Source: Costertonia aggregata
GTDB taxonomy: Bacteria > Bacteroidota > Bacteroidia > Flavobacteriales > Flavobacteriaceae
Direction: 5' to 3'
NCBI RefSeq assembly: GCF_013402795.1
Contig: NZ_CP058595.1
Span: forward strand, 1,957,501 to 2,021,500
Length of the DNA stretch: 64,000 nt
The position numbers and the translations under genes are program-made. This document shows positions 8,831-17,228 of this stretch, one piece after another. The notes under the pieces are model-generated. The model was not told the DNA's origin and made no database searches. It saw nothing but the letters and a program-made list of their open reading frames with translations. Positions within the stretch are counted from its first letter, which is position 1; every line of letters begins with the position of its first letter.

Positions 8831-8865
8831 AAAAAATCCCGATGGTTTTAACCATCGGGATTTTT
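8831..8865. terminator. bidirectional terminator between pyk and the PAS gene
   Basis: AAAAATCCCGATGGTT and AACCATCGGGATTTTT form a near-perfect palindrome with A and T tracts on the two flanks, so it can end both pyk (plus) and the convergent PAS gene (minus, stop at 8882). Confidence 0.9.
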
Positions 8866-8881
8866 CTTACAAAACAAACAC

Positions 8882-9403
8882 TTAAGCTACTTCTTTTTCA
8901 TAGGCGATAAAGTTGACCACTTTACCTTTTTCGTTAAAGATAGGTTCGGCTTTTATCCAACAATTGTAAATGCTACCATCTTTGCGATAATTAACAACGG
9001 TAGCCTCAAAAGGTCTTGATTCCTTGATAGCCTTGGATATATGTTTTTGGGTTTCTCTACAAGTTTTTTCTCCTTGGAACATTTTTGGACTCTTACCCAA
9101 AATCTCTTGGGGCGTGTACCCGTTCATGCCAGAAATGTTATTGGTGGCGTGCACTATGTTAAGCTTGGCATCTGTAATGACTATAATTTGCTCATCTTGG
9201 ATTAAATTTTCCTCGATTGGGGAGCTGTATGACCATCTATTTTCACTTGCCAAATGCCTAATGGCCACTAGGTCGTTGTAATTTTTACATAACGTATCAA
9301 AATAGGGCCCAAACAAATCCCAAGACGTAATGGGTAATCCTGTAATATTTTGTGACATGTAATATTTATGCGCTGCCCTATCGTAATTTTTTATTTCGCT
9401 CAT
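8882..9403 (-). CDS. single-PAS-domain protein
   Basis: A 173-residue protein with about 65 N-terminal residues of unknown fold, then one PAS domain (about 70-173) covering IIVITDAKLNIVHATN, GYTPQEILGK and the terminal NFIAYEKEV. There is no output domain. The segment GKSPKMFQG aligns with the LOV signature GxNCRFLQ but has Pro in place of the flavin-reactive Cys, so LOV photochemistry is not expected. Divergent from the AraC-type regulator over 225 bases. Role likely sensory through protein contact; unproven. Confidence 0.75.
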   Translation of the reverse strand: MSEIKNYDRAAHKYYMSQNITGLPITSWDLFGPYFDTLCKNYNDLVAIRHLASENRWSYSSPIEENLIQDEQIIVITDAKLNIVHATNNISGMNGYTPQEILGKSPKMFQGEKTCRETQKHISKAIKESRPFEATVVNYRKDGSIYNCWIKAEPIFNEKGKVVNFIAYEKEVA

Positions 9404-9628
9404 TCGTAATATCTTAGTCTAACTGTCATACAAAGAATACAATGCATATTCTTTTTCAAAGCAATTTTGATTAAAATTAAAAAAAGCAGGTAAGGCGTTA
9501 AAATATATGGGAATGATTAACATTTTTGTTTAAAAAATACCTGTTTTATAGTACTTTACAATCTGTAAGCATAAACAAAAATTATAGACTAAACAGTCGT
9601 ATCGATCATAATTTTATCTTTTTCAGGC

Positions 9629-10477
9629 ATGCATTTTGAGTTTCATGATTCTAAGTTGGGTTCTTTGTTCGGGTTTACCGATGATATCAAAAAGAACGAA
9701 AACAGATTTTCTTCATTGGCCGGAAACATCAATATTTTATGGAACAGGAATCAAGCATCCACTTTTATCTTGATTGATAATCTATCAGTTGAATTAAAAC
9801 CCAATCAATTAATTACCACTACATACCTACAGCATGTTACTTACGGGAATACGGCGTTACCACTAACTGCCTTTTTGTTCAATAGGGAATTTTATTGTAT
9901 TCGCGACCACGACAGTGAAGTCTCTTGCAATGGGATACTTTTTTTTGGAACGCAGGATTTACCTATTGTAACCATACCGGTAGAGCAAGAACGCAAGTTC
10001 AATACGCTTTACGATGTTTTTTTGGACGAATTTTCGACCTCGGACAAAATACAGGGCGATATGCTGCAAATGTTGTTGAAGCGGCTCATTATTATCTGCA
10101 CACGCTTAGCGAAAGCGCAACATATTTCGAAAGCAATGAACAATGAGCAAATAGATGTTGTTCGTAAATTTAATGTTTTGGTAGATACGCATTACAGGAC
10201 CAAACGTAAAGTAAGCGATTATGCCGAAATGCTGTACAAGAGCCCAAAGACATTGTCCAACTTATTTGCTCTGTACAATCAAAAATCGCCGCAACAGATA
10301 ATTCTGGAACGTTTGGCCCTAGAAGCAAAAAGACTCATGAACTTCACCGATAAGCAAAATCAGGAAATAGCGTACGAACTGGGCTTTAACGATCCGGCCC
10401 ATTTTAGTCGATTTTTTAAGAAAATGACCGGATATTCCCCTTCACAATACAGGGAAACGGCAACAATTTCCCCTTAG
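9629..10477 (+). CDS. AraC-family transcriptional regulator
   Basis: Of 282 residues, the C-terminal 100 form the two-helix-turn-helix AraC/XylS domain: VSDYAEMLYKSPKTLSNLF, then EIAYELGFNDPAHFSRFFKK and the closing GYSPSQYRE. The N-terminal 180 residues are a cupin-like sensor of unknown ligand (FREFYCIRDHD-type strand content). It is followed on the same strand, after 92 bases, by a small gene, an AhpD-like enzyme and a cupredoxin-like gene, which it may control. Binding sites cannot be assigned. Confidence 0.88.
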   Translation: MHFEFHDSKLGSLFGFTDDIKKNENRFSSLAGNINILWNRNQASTFILIDNLSVELKPNQLITTTYLQHVTYGNTALPLTAFLFNREFYCIRDHDSEVSCNGILFFGTQDLPIVTIPVEQERKFNTLYDVFLDEFSTSDKIQGDMLQMLLKRLIIICTRLAKAQHISKAMNNEQIDVVRKFNVLVDTHYRTKRKVSDYAEMLYKSPKTLSNLFALYNQKSPQQIILERLALEAKRLMNFTDKQNQEIAYELGFNDPAHFSRFFKKMTGYSPSQYRETATISP

Positions 10478-10569
10478 CGGGAAATTTCTACAAGCGGTCG
10501 GGCAATACCTCCTAACAAATACCCTCTTCCCCGTCGCATCTTTGCCTTGTAACTAATAAAACAAGAAAG

Positions 10570-10725
10570 ATGAAGGCAAAACACACATCTATTTTCAATT
10601 TAATAGAAATATTTAGGCAAACGAAAAGGTCAACGGCCAATACGATCAGTCCCGAGACCCATTGCGAACAAAAGCATCATCACGATTTTTATTGTGATGC
10701 CGAGAAACCATTTATATCCATTTAA
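10570..10725 (+). CDS. 51-residue His/Cys-rich small protein
   Basis: A short reading frame starting at an ATG preceded by the purine-rich ACAAGAAAG. The first half is basic and hydrophobic (MKAKHTSIFNLIEIFRQTKR); the second half holds His31, Cys32, His36-His37-His38 and Cys42, a possible metal site. A CATCTTTG element about 30 bases upstream is one base off the -7 consensus. It sits between the AraC regulator and the AhpD-like gene. Not recognised; a real gene is suggested by start context and position, but coding status is uncertain. Confidence 0.45.
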   Translation: MKAKHTSIFNLIEIFRQTKRSTANTISPETHCEQKHHHDFYCDAEKPFISI

Positions 10726-10815
10726 TCATTACATATTAATCCGTCATCAAAGCAAAGGCTTGTATCACACATATTTATGCCTTAGTGAAAAATGACAATA
10801 AAATCCAAAAGTATT

Positions 10816-11364
10816 ATGAGCACATTCAATGTACCAACAAGAGAAGAAGTAACGGCCAACAACCAAGCAATTTTTGACAACTTGGAGAAAGCACTGGGCT
10901 TTGTACCCAACCTTTATGCTACCTATGCACATTCAAAAAATGCCTTGGAAAATTACTTGGCCTTGAGCAATGCCAAGACATCATTGAGCGCTAAACAAAA
11001 AGAAGTGGTAAACCTAGCGGTAAGCCAAGTGAACAATTGTACGTACTGCTTGTCGGCACATACGGCCATAGGGAAGATGAACGGATTTACCGATGCCGAA
11101 ATACTTGAGTTAAGGGCTGGAAAAGCATCTTTTGACCATAAATTGGACGCCTTGGCAAAATTGGCCAAAAATATAACCGAAAACAGGGGAGCTACCGATT
11201 CAGAAGTGGTGTCCAATTTTTTAAACGCAGGATGGACCAGGGAGAATTTGGTAGATACCATTGTCTTGGTAGGCGATAAGACCATTTCTAACTACTTGCA
11301 CAAAACCACCGATGTACCGGTTGATTTTCCACAAGTACGATCATTGGAAGAAATTACGGCATAA
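10816..11364 (+). CDS. carboxymuconolactone decarboxylase / AhpD-like protein
   Basis: 182-residue all-helical protein of the AhpD fold. The redox motif is Cys75-x-x-Cys78-x-x-x-His82 (NCTYCLSAHTA), as in alkylhydroperoxidase-like members, so a thiol peroxidase or disulfide reductase role is likely; CMD lactone chemistry is unlikely. The ATG at 10816 (MSTFNVPTREEV) is preferred by family pattern; an in-frame ATG at 10792 with AGTGAAAA upstream is possible. Likely target of the adjacent AraC regulator. Confidence 0.85.
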   Translation: MSTFNVPTREEVTANNQAIFDNLEKALGFVPNLYATYAHSKNALENYLALSNAKTSLSAKQKEVVNLAVSQVNNCTYCLSAHTAIGKMNGFTDAEILELRAGKASFDHKLDALAKLAKNITENRGATDSEVVSNFLNAGWTRENLVDTIVLVGDKTISNYLHKTTDVPVDFPQVRSLEEITA

Positions 11365-11490
11365 AAAAGGCGAACACCATCCGCTCAAGTATGGTCAATA
11401 AGTAACAATTAGTAAAAACAATAAGATTTCTCCCTACAGTTTATCATGAACAAAAGCGAGGGGTTGAAACAAAAATTAAATTCAAAAATC

Positions 11491-11898
11491 ATGAAAAAAG
11501 TAATTACAGTATTGGTAGTGGCATTGGGAACGGTATTTTCAGTAAATGCCCAAGACAAAATGATGAAGAAAGACAATATGATGAAAGCGGCCCAGGAGAC
11601 CATAGCATTGGAGCAGACCCCCGGGGAGTTTGCCCAAAAACAAATTACCGTACCAGAAGGTACATACGTATTTGAAATTACGAACAACGCTGTTGGTCAT
11701 GACGTGGGGTTTGTTCTCGTAAAAAAGGGGGATGATATTTCCAAACCGGAAAATCATATTCAAACCGCATATGTTACCGAGGTCGTGGCTACAGGCAAAA
11801 CACAAAAATCAAATCCGACAAAATTGGAAAAAGGCGAGTATGTGTATTTTTGTCCAATGAACCCAACTTCAACCGATAACACGTTGATAGTGAAATAA
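11491..11898 (+). CDS. secreted cupredoxin-like protein
   Basis: 135 residues with a signal peptide (MKKVITVLVVALGTVFSVNA, cleavage near residue 20) and a Met-rich mature N-terminus (DKMMKKDNMMK). The rest fits a small beta-sandwich of the plastocyanin type: His70 in NAVGHDVGF and Cys121 in YFCPMNPTS. The usual Cys-x-x-His-x4-Met ligand loop is changed to Cys-Pro-Met-Asn-Pro, so a canonical type 1 copper site is not complete. Start at 11491 gives the signal peptide; the frame opens earlier at 11446. Downstream of the AhpD-like gene by about 125 bases. Confidence 0.72.
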   Translation: MKKVITVLVVALGTVFSVNAQDKMMKKDNMMKAAQETIALEQTPGEFAQKQITVPEGTYVFEITNNAVGHDVGFVLVKKGDDISKPENHIQTAYVTEVVATGKTQKSNPTKLEKGEYVYFCPMNPTSTDNTLIVK

Positions 11899-11927
11899 AG
11901 TGTTAAGTGTTTTGATATTTAAGCTGG

Positions 11928-11961
11928 GACTCCCCTGTAGACTTTTTTCTATAGGGGGGTC
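11928..11961. terminator. hairpin between the cupredoxin-like gene and dinB
   Basis: GACTCCCCTGTAG (11928-11940) pairs with CTATAGGGGGGTC (11949-11961), 8-base loop. It lies between two convergent genes, 30 bases after one stop and 5 bases after the other; short T-rich flanks on both sides suggest a shared terminator. Confidence 0.7.
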
Positions 11962-11965
11962 TTTA

Positions 11966-13069
11966 TTAAAAATCAAATTTCAACTGTACCGATATGGTTT
12001 CCTTTTCTGTTTTGGGCTTTTCTTTTTTCTCGGTATTTAAATTGGCCAATGAGATTCCTAAAAGGCGAACGGAATTTTGTAGTTCTTCTTGATATAACAG
12101 TTCTTTGGCAGTCTCCAGAATCAAACCCTTATCGGCAATAAAATAAGGTAAGGTTTTGCTGCGGGTATTGAGTGTAAAGTCACTGTACTTAATTTTTAAC
12201 GTAACCGTTTTCCCCGCAATATCAGATTTTTTCAAGCGGCGTTCCAGTTCTTTCGCGATATGGTCAAGGCGTTCCAGCATAAAAATCTCACTACTCAGAT
12301 TTTCGTTAAAAGTGCGTTCCGCTCCTACCGACTTCGGTATTCTATGTGGCTTAACGGCACTGGTGTGAATACCGCGGACCACATGGTAATAGTAAGTACC
12401 GCTTTTCCCGAACGTTTCCGTTAAAAATTCCAAAGATTTGCTTTTTAGGTCCTTACCTGTAAAAACACCCAGTTTGTACATTTTTTCCGCAGTGACCTTC
12501 CCTACACCGTAAAACTTTCGAATGTCCAAATCTTCTAAAAATTGAATGACCTCTTCGGGGTTTACCGTTTTTTGACCATTGGGCTTATTGATATCACTGG
12601 CTACCTTTGCGATAAATTTGTTTATAGATATTCCAGCAGAGGCATTTAACCCCGTTTTTTCTAAAATACGTTGACGTATTTCTTTTGCGATAAGTGTCGC
12701 AGACGGATTTCCCTTCTTGTTAACGGTCACATCCAGATAGGCCTCATCCAAGGATAGCGGTTCGACCAAGTCGGTATAATCATAAAATATTTTGCGAATG
12801 GTCTGCGAGATTTCTTTATAGCGATCAAAACGGGCCTTTACAAAAATTAGGTCGGGACAGTTGCGCTGGGCGATTACACTGCTCATGGCACTACGCACCC
12901 CAAATTTACGGGCTTCATAACTTGCCGCTGCCACAACACCTCTCTTGGACTTACCGCCCACGGCAATGGGTTTTCCCCGAAGTTCAGGATTGTCCAACTG
13001 TTCTACAGATGCATAAAAAGCATCCATATCCACATGTATGATTTTTCGTAACGGCAAATCGTTGTACAT
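11966..13069 (-). CDS. dinB: DNA polymerase IV (Y-family)
   Basis: Error-prone translesion polymerase, 367 residues. The palm carries HVDMDAFYASVEQ near the N-terminus and the catalytic SLDEAYLDVT near residue 105; helix-hairpin-helix thumb residues RKFYGVGKVTAEKM and a little-finger domain follow. The C-terminus ends in QLKFDF, which resembles a clamp-binding motif (Q-L-x-F-x-F). The -7 box at 13074-13081 is almost directly at the ATG, so the mRNA may be nearly leaderless. Confidence 0.95.
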   Translation of the reverse strand: MYNDLPLRKIIHVDMDAFYASVEQLDNPELRGKPIAVGGKSKRGVVAAASYEARKFGVRSAMSSVIAQRNCPDLIFVKARFDRYKEISQTIRKIFYDYTDLVEPLSLDEAYLDVTVNKKGNPSATLIAKEIRQRILEKTGLNASAGISINKFIAKVASDINKPNGQKTVNPEEVIQFLEDLDIRKFYGVGKVTAEKMYKLGVFTGKDLKSKSLEFLTETFGKSGTYYYHVVRGIHTSAVKPHRIPKSVGAERTFNENLSSEIFMLERLDHIAKELERRLKKSDIAGKTVTLKIKYSDFTLNTRSKTLPYFIADKGLILETAKELLYQEELQNSVRLLGISLANLNTEKKEKPKTEKETISVQLKFDF

Positions 13070-13073
13070 ACTA

Positions 13074-13081
13074 CAAAATTA
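13074..13081 (-). promoter_or_regulatory. TAnnTTTG -7 box at the dinB start
   Basis: Minus-strand TAATTTTG matches the consensus exactly but ends only 5 bases before the dinB ATG. The spacer to the divergent gene at 13098 is just 28 bases, so promoters of both genes overlap or lie in the neighbour's 5' end. Confidence 0.35.
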
Positions 13082-13097
13082 CGGTATATTTAATTTG

Positions 13098-13769
13098 ATG
13101 GAACAATACAGGAAAACGGCCATTATTCTTGGAGCAACCGGTCTCACGGGGCGGTTCTTACTTCGGCTTTTGATAAAGGATGATCGTTACAAAAAAGTTG
13201 TGCTATTTTCCCGTTCCAAGACTGAAATAAAGGATGCTAAAATTGAGGAGCACCTTGTTGATGTGCTACATCTTGAAAAATATAAAACCGATTTTATTGC
13301 AGACGAGGTTTTTTGTTGCGTAGGCACTACTAAATCAAAAACGCCGGACAAGAAGAAGTATCACAGTATAGATTATGGAATCCCTATTACGGCCGCAAAG
13401 CTTTGTAAGGAAAACGGGATAGGTACCTTTATCGTAATTTCTGCAATGGGCGCGAATAGTGACAGCTCTATTTTTTATAACCAAGTAAAAGGGGAAATGG
13501 AAAATGATTTGTTAAAACTACAAATTCCAAAGACACATATTTTAAGACCATCTTTAATCGTAGGAAATAGGAACAAAAGGCGAACGGGCGAATGGTTGGC
13601 AAAACAGATATTTAAAGTGCTAAACTTTTTTTTGATCGGGCCTTTGAAAAATTACCGATCTATTCACTCAAAAGTTATAGCAAGGACTATGGTGTTTTTG
13701 GCCAACTGTGATATCGAGAAGTTAATTATACAGTCAAACGAAATAAAAACGATAAGTAGCGGTGATTGA
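13098..13769 (+). CDS. NAD(P)-binding Rossmann-fold protein (HTATIP2-like)
   Basis: 223 residues with the dinucleotide motif GATGLTGRFLLRLL at the N-terminus, VVLFSRSK after strand 2 and VFCCVGTTKSKT after strand 4; TFIVISAMGANSDSS and NQVKGEMEND fit the atypical SDR/NmrA-like group related to HTATIP2. Substrate unknown. The start at 13098 (MEQYRKTAIILG) avoids overlap with dinB. The 3' end overlaps the CYTH gene by 8 bases. Confidence 0.8.
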   Translation: MEQYRKTAIILGATGLTGRFLLRLLIKDDRYKKVVLFSRSKTEIKDAKIEEHLVDVLHLEKYKTDFIADEVFCCVGTTKSKTPDKKKYHSIDYGIPITAAKLCKENGIGTFIVISAMGANSDSSIFYNQVKGEMENDLLKLQIPKTHILRPSLIVGNRNKRRTGEWLAKQIFKVLNFFLIGPLKNYRSIHSKVIARTMVFLANCDIEKLIIQSNEIKTISSGD

Positions 13770-14229
13770 AATAGAACGTAAATTTTTGGTAAAATCCGAG
13801 GCATATCAGGCAGTAGCAACTTCAAAAACCAGAATCGCACAGGGTTTTTTAAATACCGAGGCTGAAAGAACGGTTCGGGTTCGTATTAAAGACAATCAAG
13901 GGTTTATTACGGTAAAAGGGAAGTCGAATGCAACAGGCACTTCAAGATTTGAATGGGAAAAGGAAATCTCTTTTTCCGAGGCCACTGATCTTATCGATTT
14001 ATGCAAACCCGTAATATTGGAAAAGATTAGATACGAAGTTCCTTTTGCAAATCATCTATTTGAAGTAGACCGGTTTTTAGGGGAAAATAAGGGTTTGGTT
14101 ATTGCCGAGGTAGAACTCGCTCATGAAGACGAACATTTTGAAAAACCACAATGGTTGGGTAAGGAAGTTACGGGAGATGTACGGTATTATAATTCCCAAT
14201 TGAGCAAAAAGCCCTTTGCCGAATGGTAG
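13762..14229 (+). CDS. CYTH domain protein (triphosphate tunnel metalloenzyme)
   Basis: 155 residues from a GTG start overlapping the previous gene by 8 bases. The N-terminal EIERKFLV is the ExExK metal-binding signature of CYTH proteins; RVRIKDNQGFITVKGK, FEWEKEI and EVDRFLGENKGLVIAEVEL are further tunnel strands. Family members hydrolyse triphosphates (tripolyphosphate or thiamine triphosphate) or act as class IV adenylate cyclase; which applies here is not clear, but small single-domain members are usually triphosphatases. Confidence 0.88.
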   Translation: MIEIERKFLVKSEAYQAVATSKTRIAQGFLNTEAERTVRVRIKDNQGFITVKGKSNATGTSRFEWEKEISFSEATDLIDLCKPVILEKIRYEVPFANHLFEVDRFLGENKGLVIAEVELAHEDEHFEKPQWLGKEVTGDVRYYNSQLSKKPFAEW

Positions 14230-14261
14230 GTTTTTTGTGAACGGTCGTTTTTTCTTAACGA

Positions 14262-14714
14262 TTATTGTATGGTAACAATTAGTTCTGTGATAAACCCATC
14301 TGTTTCAACGACTAGGTTACTACTATTTTCATAGATAGCGTTATTCACATCAAAAAAAGGACCACAGCATTCATTTCTTGAATCTCTCCTGTCAAGGTCT
14401 AGTATCAATACATCCGTTCTTGATTCTGAAAGCTTTATTTCATAAATATTATCACCTTGTTGACCAGCGGTTTCAAAAAGGATTTTATTGTCTTCGGATG
14501 CGTTAAAACTTAATTGATCGCCATTTTTTGATACCATAATGTCATTAATGGTATAAGTGCCGTTTTCAATTAAATTATTTCCGTCACCATCAACAAATGT
14601 GATAGAAAAAGTTTGAAAGGCACAGTCGACCAATGAACAATCGATAGACTCAACTTCTCTGCAAGAAATTAAAAAAAGGAACAAGAGAGCAATAGATATT
14701 ACATTTATTTTCAT
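14262..14714 (-). CDS. putative lipoprotein, unknown function
   Basis: 150 residues. The N-terminus MKINVISIALLFLFLISC is a lipoprotein signal peptide with the lipidated residue at Cys18. The mature part is acidic, strand-rich and has paired cysteines (DCSLVDC, ECCG). Not recognised beyond resemblance to short Flavobacteriaceae lipoproteins. Convergent with the CYTH gene. Confidence 0.7.
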   Translation of the reverse strand: MKINVISIALLFLFLISCREVESIDCSLVDCAFQTFSITFVDGDGNNLIENGTYTINDIMVSKNGDQLSFNASEDNKILFETAGQQGDNIYEIKLSESRTDVLILDLDRRDSRNECCGPFFDVNNAIYENSSNLVVETDGFITELIVTIQ

Positions 14715-15011
14715 GTCCTCAAGATGTAATCATTAAAAAAGGGTTGCGAATTATTCGGATTTAATTATAATAAAGGCAACGATTCCTTAGAGAATTCAAA
14801 AAGCACCAAAATCAAAGCAATGAATATCTTATTGGCTTTCTTATTTTTTAATTGAAGAGATCTATTTTGTTTCGCTATCATCTCTAAGTCATAATCATTA
14901 TGCTCAAAAACCTATCGCAATCTCATAAGAACCAAGTTGAAAATCTGGACTTCTCACTTTGCAGGAATGTGAATTACGAACATGATATTTTTTAAAAATC
15001 CGGAAACGAAT
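14715..15011. other. 297-base spacer without a recognised gene
   Basis: AT-rich; no reading frame above a dozen codons with a plausible start, no strong hairpin and no clear promoter box were seen. It holds the upstream region of the lipoprotein gene at 14714. Confidence 0.5.
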
Positions 15012-15407
15012 TTATTTTGCAAGAACCCCTTCTTTTTCAATCATAGGTATGGTTGATAGCCTACTTTCAGAAACACTCCCCTTTGTGAACTCAAACCGTT
15101 TTTCGTAAAGTTTGTTATCTGCATAGTAGGTTACAAAAAATTCATTGTTCAGGGCAAGTACGTCTTCTTGAACTACTTCAATCTTTTCAAAGGACTTGGC
15201 CGCCACTACTCCTATGGCATGGCGCATGATCGAAGTTTTCTTATCACCCTCATATCCTTTTGAAACCACAAGAACCATTTCAATGGGAAAACTTCCATTA
15301 TTAATGATGTAGGCATTCCAATCTTTAGAAAGAAACTCCTCGTTCCACTCGTGTATTATCGCTACATGAACATCTTTGGCAATAGGGATTTCTATATCTT
15401 TCTTCAT
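15012..15407 (-). CDS. conserved hypothetical protein downstream of a SulP transporter
   Basis: 131-residue soluble protein without signal peptide or membrane segment; strand-rich (DVHVAIIHEWNEEF, NAYIINNGSFPIEMVLVV, EFFVTYYADNKLYEKRFEF). No family recognised. It follows the SulP gene by 28 bases on the same strand and probably shares its mRNA, so a link to anion transport is possible by context only. Confidence 0.65.
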   Translation of the reverse strand: MKKDIEIPIAKDVHVAIIHEWNEEFLSKDWNAYIINNGSFPIEMVLVVSKGYEGDKKTSIMRHAIGVVAAKSFEKIEVVQEDVLALNNEFFVTYYADNKLYEKRFEFTKGSVSESRLSTIPMIEKEGVLAK

Positions 15408-15435
15408 TACAATATTCTTCTACCTTGATGACTGG

Positions 15436-17097
15436 CTATTCAATACCTTTCATATGGGTTTTCAGCCACTCGAAACTATCGTCTATCGTTGGGAAAATTT
15501 GATCTTCGGGAATCAGGTCGGGTATAATATCCAGTGATGTCAACAAATCTTTGGGCTGCTCTCTTAATCCGGTAATGATTACTTTCATATCCTTTAAGGT
15601 CAAATCCAAAATGGCGTTTTCCATTGCATATACCCCAGACTGATCTATGTGTGGCACACGATCCATCCGAATGATCAGTACTTTGATGTTTTCGCCAACG
15701 TTCTTTACCTGCTCTTGAAAATGCGAGGTAAATCCAAAAAATAAAGGCCCATAAAGATGTTTGATGTATATCTGGTTCTTATTTTTCTCATAAAATTCAG
15801 TTTCGTCGGGCCAAGGCTTCTCACCATCAAAACCAGCTAAAGTACCTATTTGCATGCCTTCTTCGCCAATATCGCTAGAACGCTTCATGAACAAGAGTGC
15901 GGCCAAGGTTACACCTATTCCCACAGCTTGTATCAAACTTCCAAAAGTGGTCCAAAGCAGCACAATGATCAAGACCACGGCATCTGCCTTTGGTATGATT
16001 CTTAAATGTTTTAACCCTTTGGTGTCTATTATCTTGAAACCGATAGGAATTAAAATCCCAGCCAATACTGCGAGCGGAATATAAGCTGCCAAAGAACTAA
16101 GACCCAATAAAATGGCCAGTAAAAAAGCACCATGCAAGGCCCCGGATAAACGAGTCCTACCTCCTGAATTAATATTGACCACGGTACCTTTCGTAGCCCC
16201 TGCCCCTGGTATGCCACCAATTAAGGCTGCTGCCATATTACCGATGCCCTGACCAATAAGCTCACGATTACTGTTATGCTTGGTCTTGGTCATATTATCG
16301 GCAATTACCGAGGTTAGAAGGGAATCTATAGAACCTAATACGGCTAGGACCATACCGTATTCAAGTATCATAAAATAAGCACTGCTGTCAACGGTAAGCA
16401 AAGTTCCGAACCGTAATTCGGGCAATCCTGAAGGAATCTCACCAATAATGGGTACATCCCATTTGATAAAGTATGCCAATATAGAAACCGATATCAATGC
16501 CACTAAAGCACTTGGAACAGCTTTCGTGATTTTTGGGAATAGATAATAAATTATCACGGTCAACCCGCCTAAAGCCAATGCTTGCCAATTCAAATCGGTA
16601 AAGAGTCTTGGCATGTCGGTTACTACCTTGATGGTGGATTTTGCGGAGTCAAGACCGACAAAAGGAAAAATTTGGAGAATAATGATGATAAGCCCCACAC
16701 CGCTCATAAAACCCGAAATAACTGGATAAGGAAAATATTTGATATACCCTGCAATATTTATGAGTCCGAAAAAAATTTGTAGAGCACCACCCACCAAAAA
16801 ACTAAGCAAGATAATACCCATGGCACTTTCAAGACTCCCTGCAACTTCAATGGCATTGGCAACCAAAGCAGCGGAAACCACGGTCATTGGGCCAGTAGGG
16901 CCACTTGCCTGTGTCGGCGTACCACCAAAAAGGGCAGCCAATATACCTACGGCAATTGCTCCATACAATCCTGCAATCGCCCCTAAACCGGACTGTACCC
17001 CAAAAGCCAGTGCCAGTGGTAAGGCAACAACCCCAGCCACGAGCCCACCGGTCAAATCTCCCTTTATATTACTGAAATCGAAAATATTTTTGAACAT
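15436..17097 (-). CDS. SulP-family anion transporter with STAS domain
   Basis: 553 residues: about 390 residues of hydrophobic membrane segments (SulP fold, up to 14 helices) with the QASGPTGPMTVV motif near residue 65 and LIGQGIGNMAAALIGGIPGAGAT-type helix break (residues 280-300), then a C-terminal STAS domain (about 440-550) with MDRVPHIDQSGVYA. Transports inorganic anions; bicarbonate, sulfate or a carboxylate are possible. Location near carbonic anhydrase and a second SulP gene favours bicarbonate, by inference. Confidence 0.88.
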   Translation of the reverse strand: MFKNIFDFSNIKGDLTGGLVAGVVALPLALAFGVQSGLGAIAGLYGAIAVGILAALFGGTPTQASGPTGPMTVVSAALVANAIEVAGSLESAMGIILLSFLVGGALQIFFGLINIAGYIKYFPYPVISGFMSGVGLIIIILQIFPFVGLDSAKSTIKVVTDMPRLFTDLNWQALALGGLTVIIYYLFPKITKAVPSALVALISVSILAYFIKWDVPIIGEIPSGLPELRFGTLLTVDSSAYFMILEYGMVLAVLGSIDSLLTSVIADNMTKTKHNSNRELIGQGIGNMAAALIGGIPGAGATKGTVVNINSGGRTRLSGALHGAFLLAILLGLSSLAAYIPLAVLAGILIPIGFKIIDTKGLKHLRIIPKADAVVLIIVLLWTTFGSLIQAVGIGVTLAALLFMKRSSDIGEEGMQIGTLAGFDGEKPWPDETEFYEKNKNQIYIKHLYGPLFFGFTSHFQEQVKNVGENIKVLIIRMDRVPHIDQSGVYAMENAILDLTLKDMKVIITGLREQPKDLLTSLDIIPDLIPEDQIFPTIDDSFEWLKTHMKGIE

Positions 17098-17228
17098 ATC
17101 GTATTGATTATGATTGTTTAATCACTGTACCTACTAAGGATGACAAAATGGTTCTACCGTAAATATACTTTAACTAGGTTAAAATAACCAACGTGTCTAT
17201 GCAATCATGGTGATGCCAAAGGTTTGGT

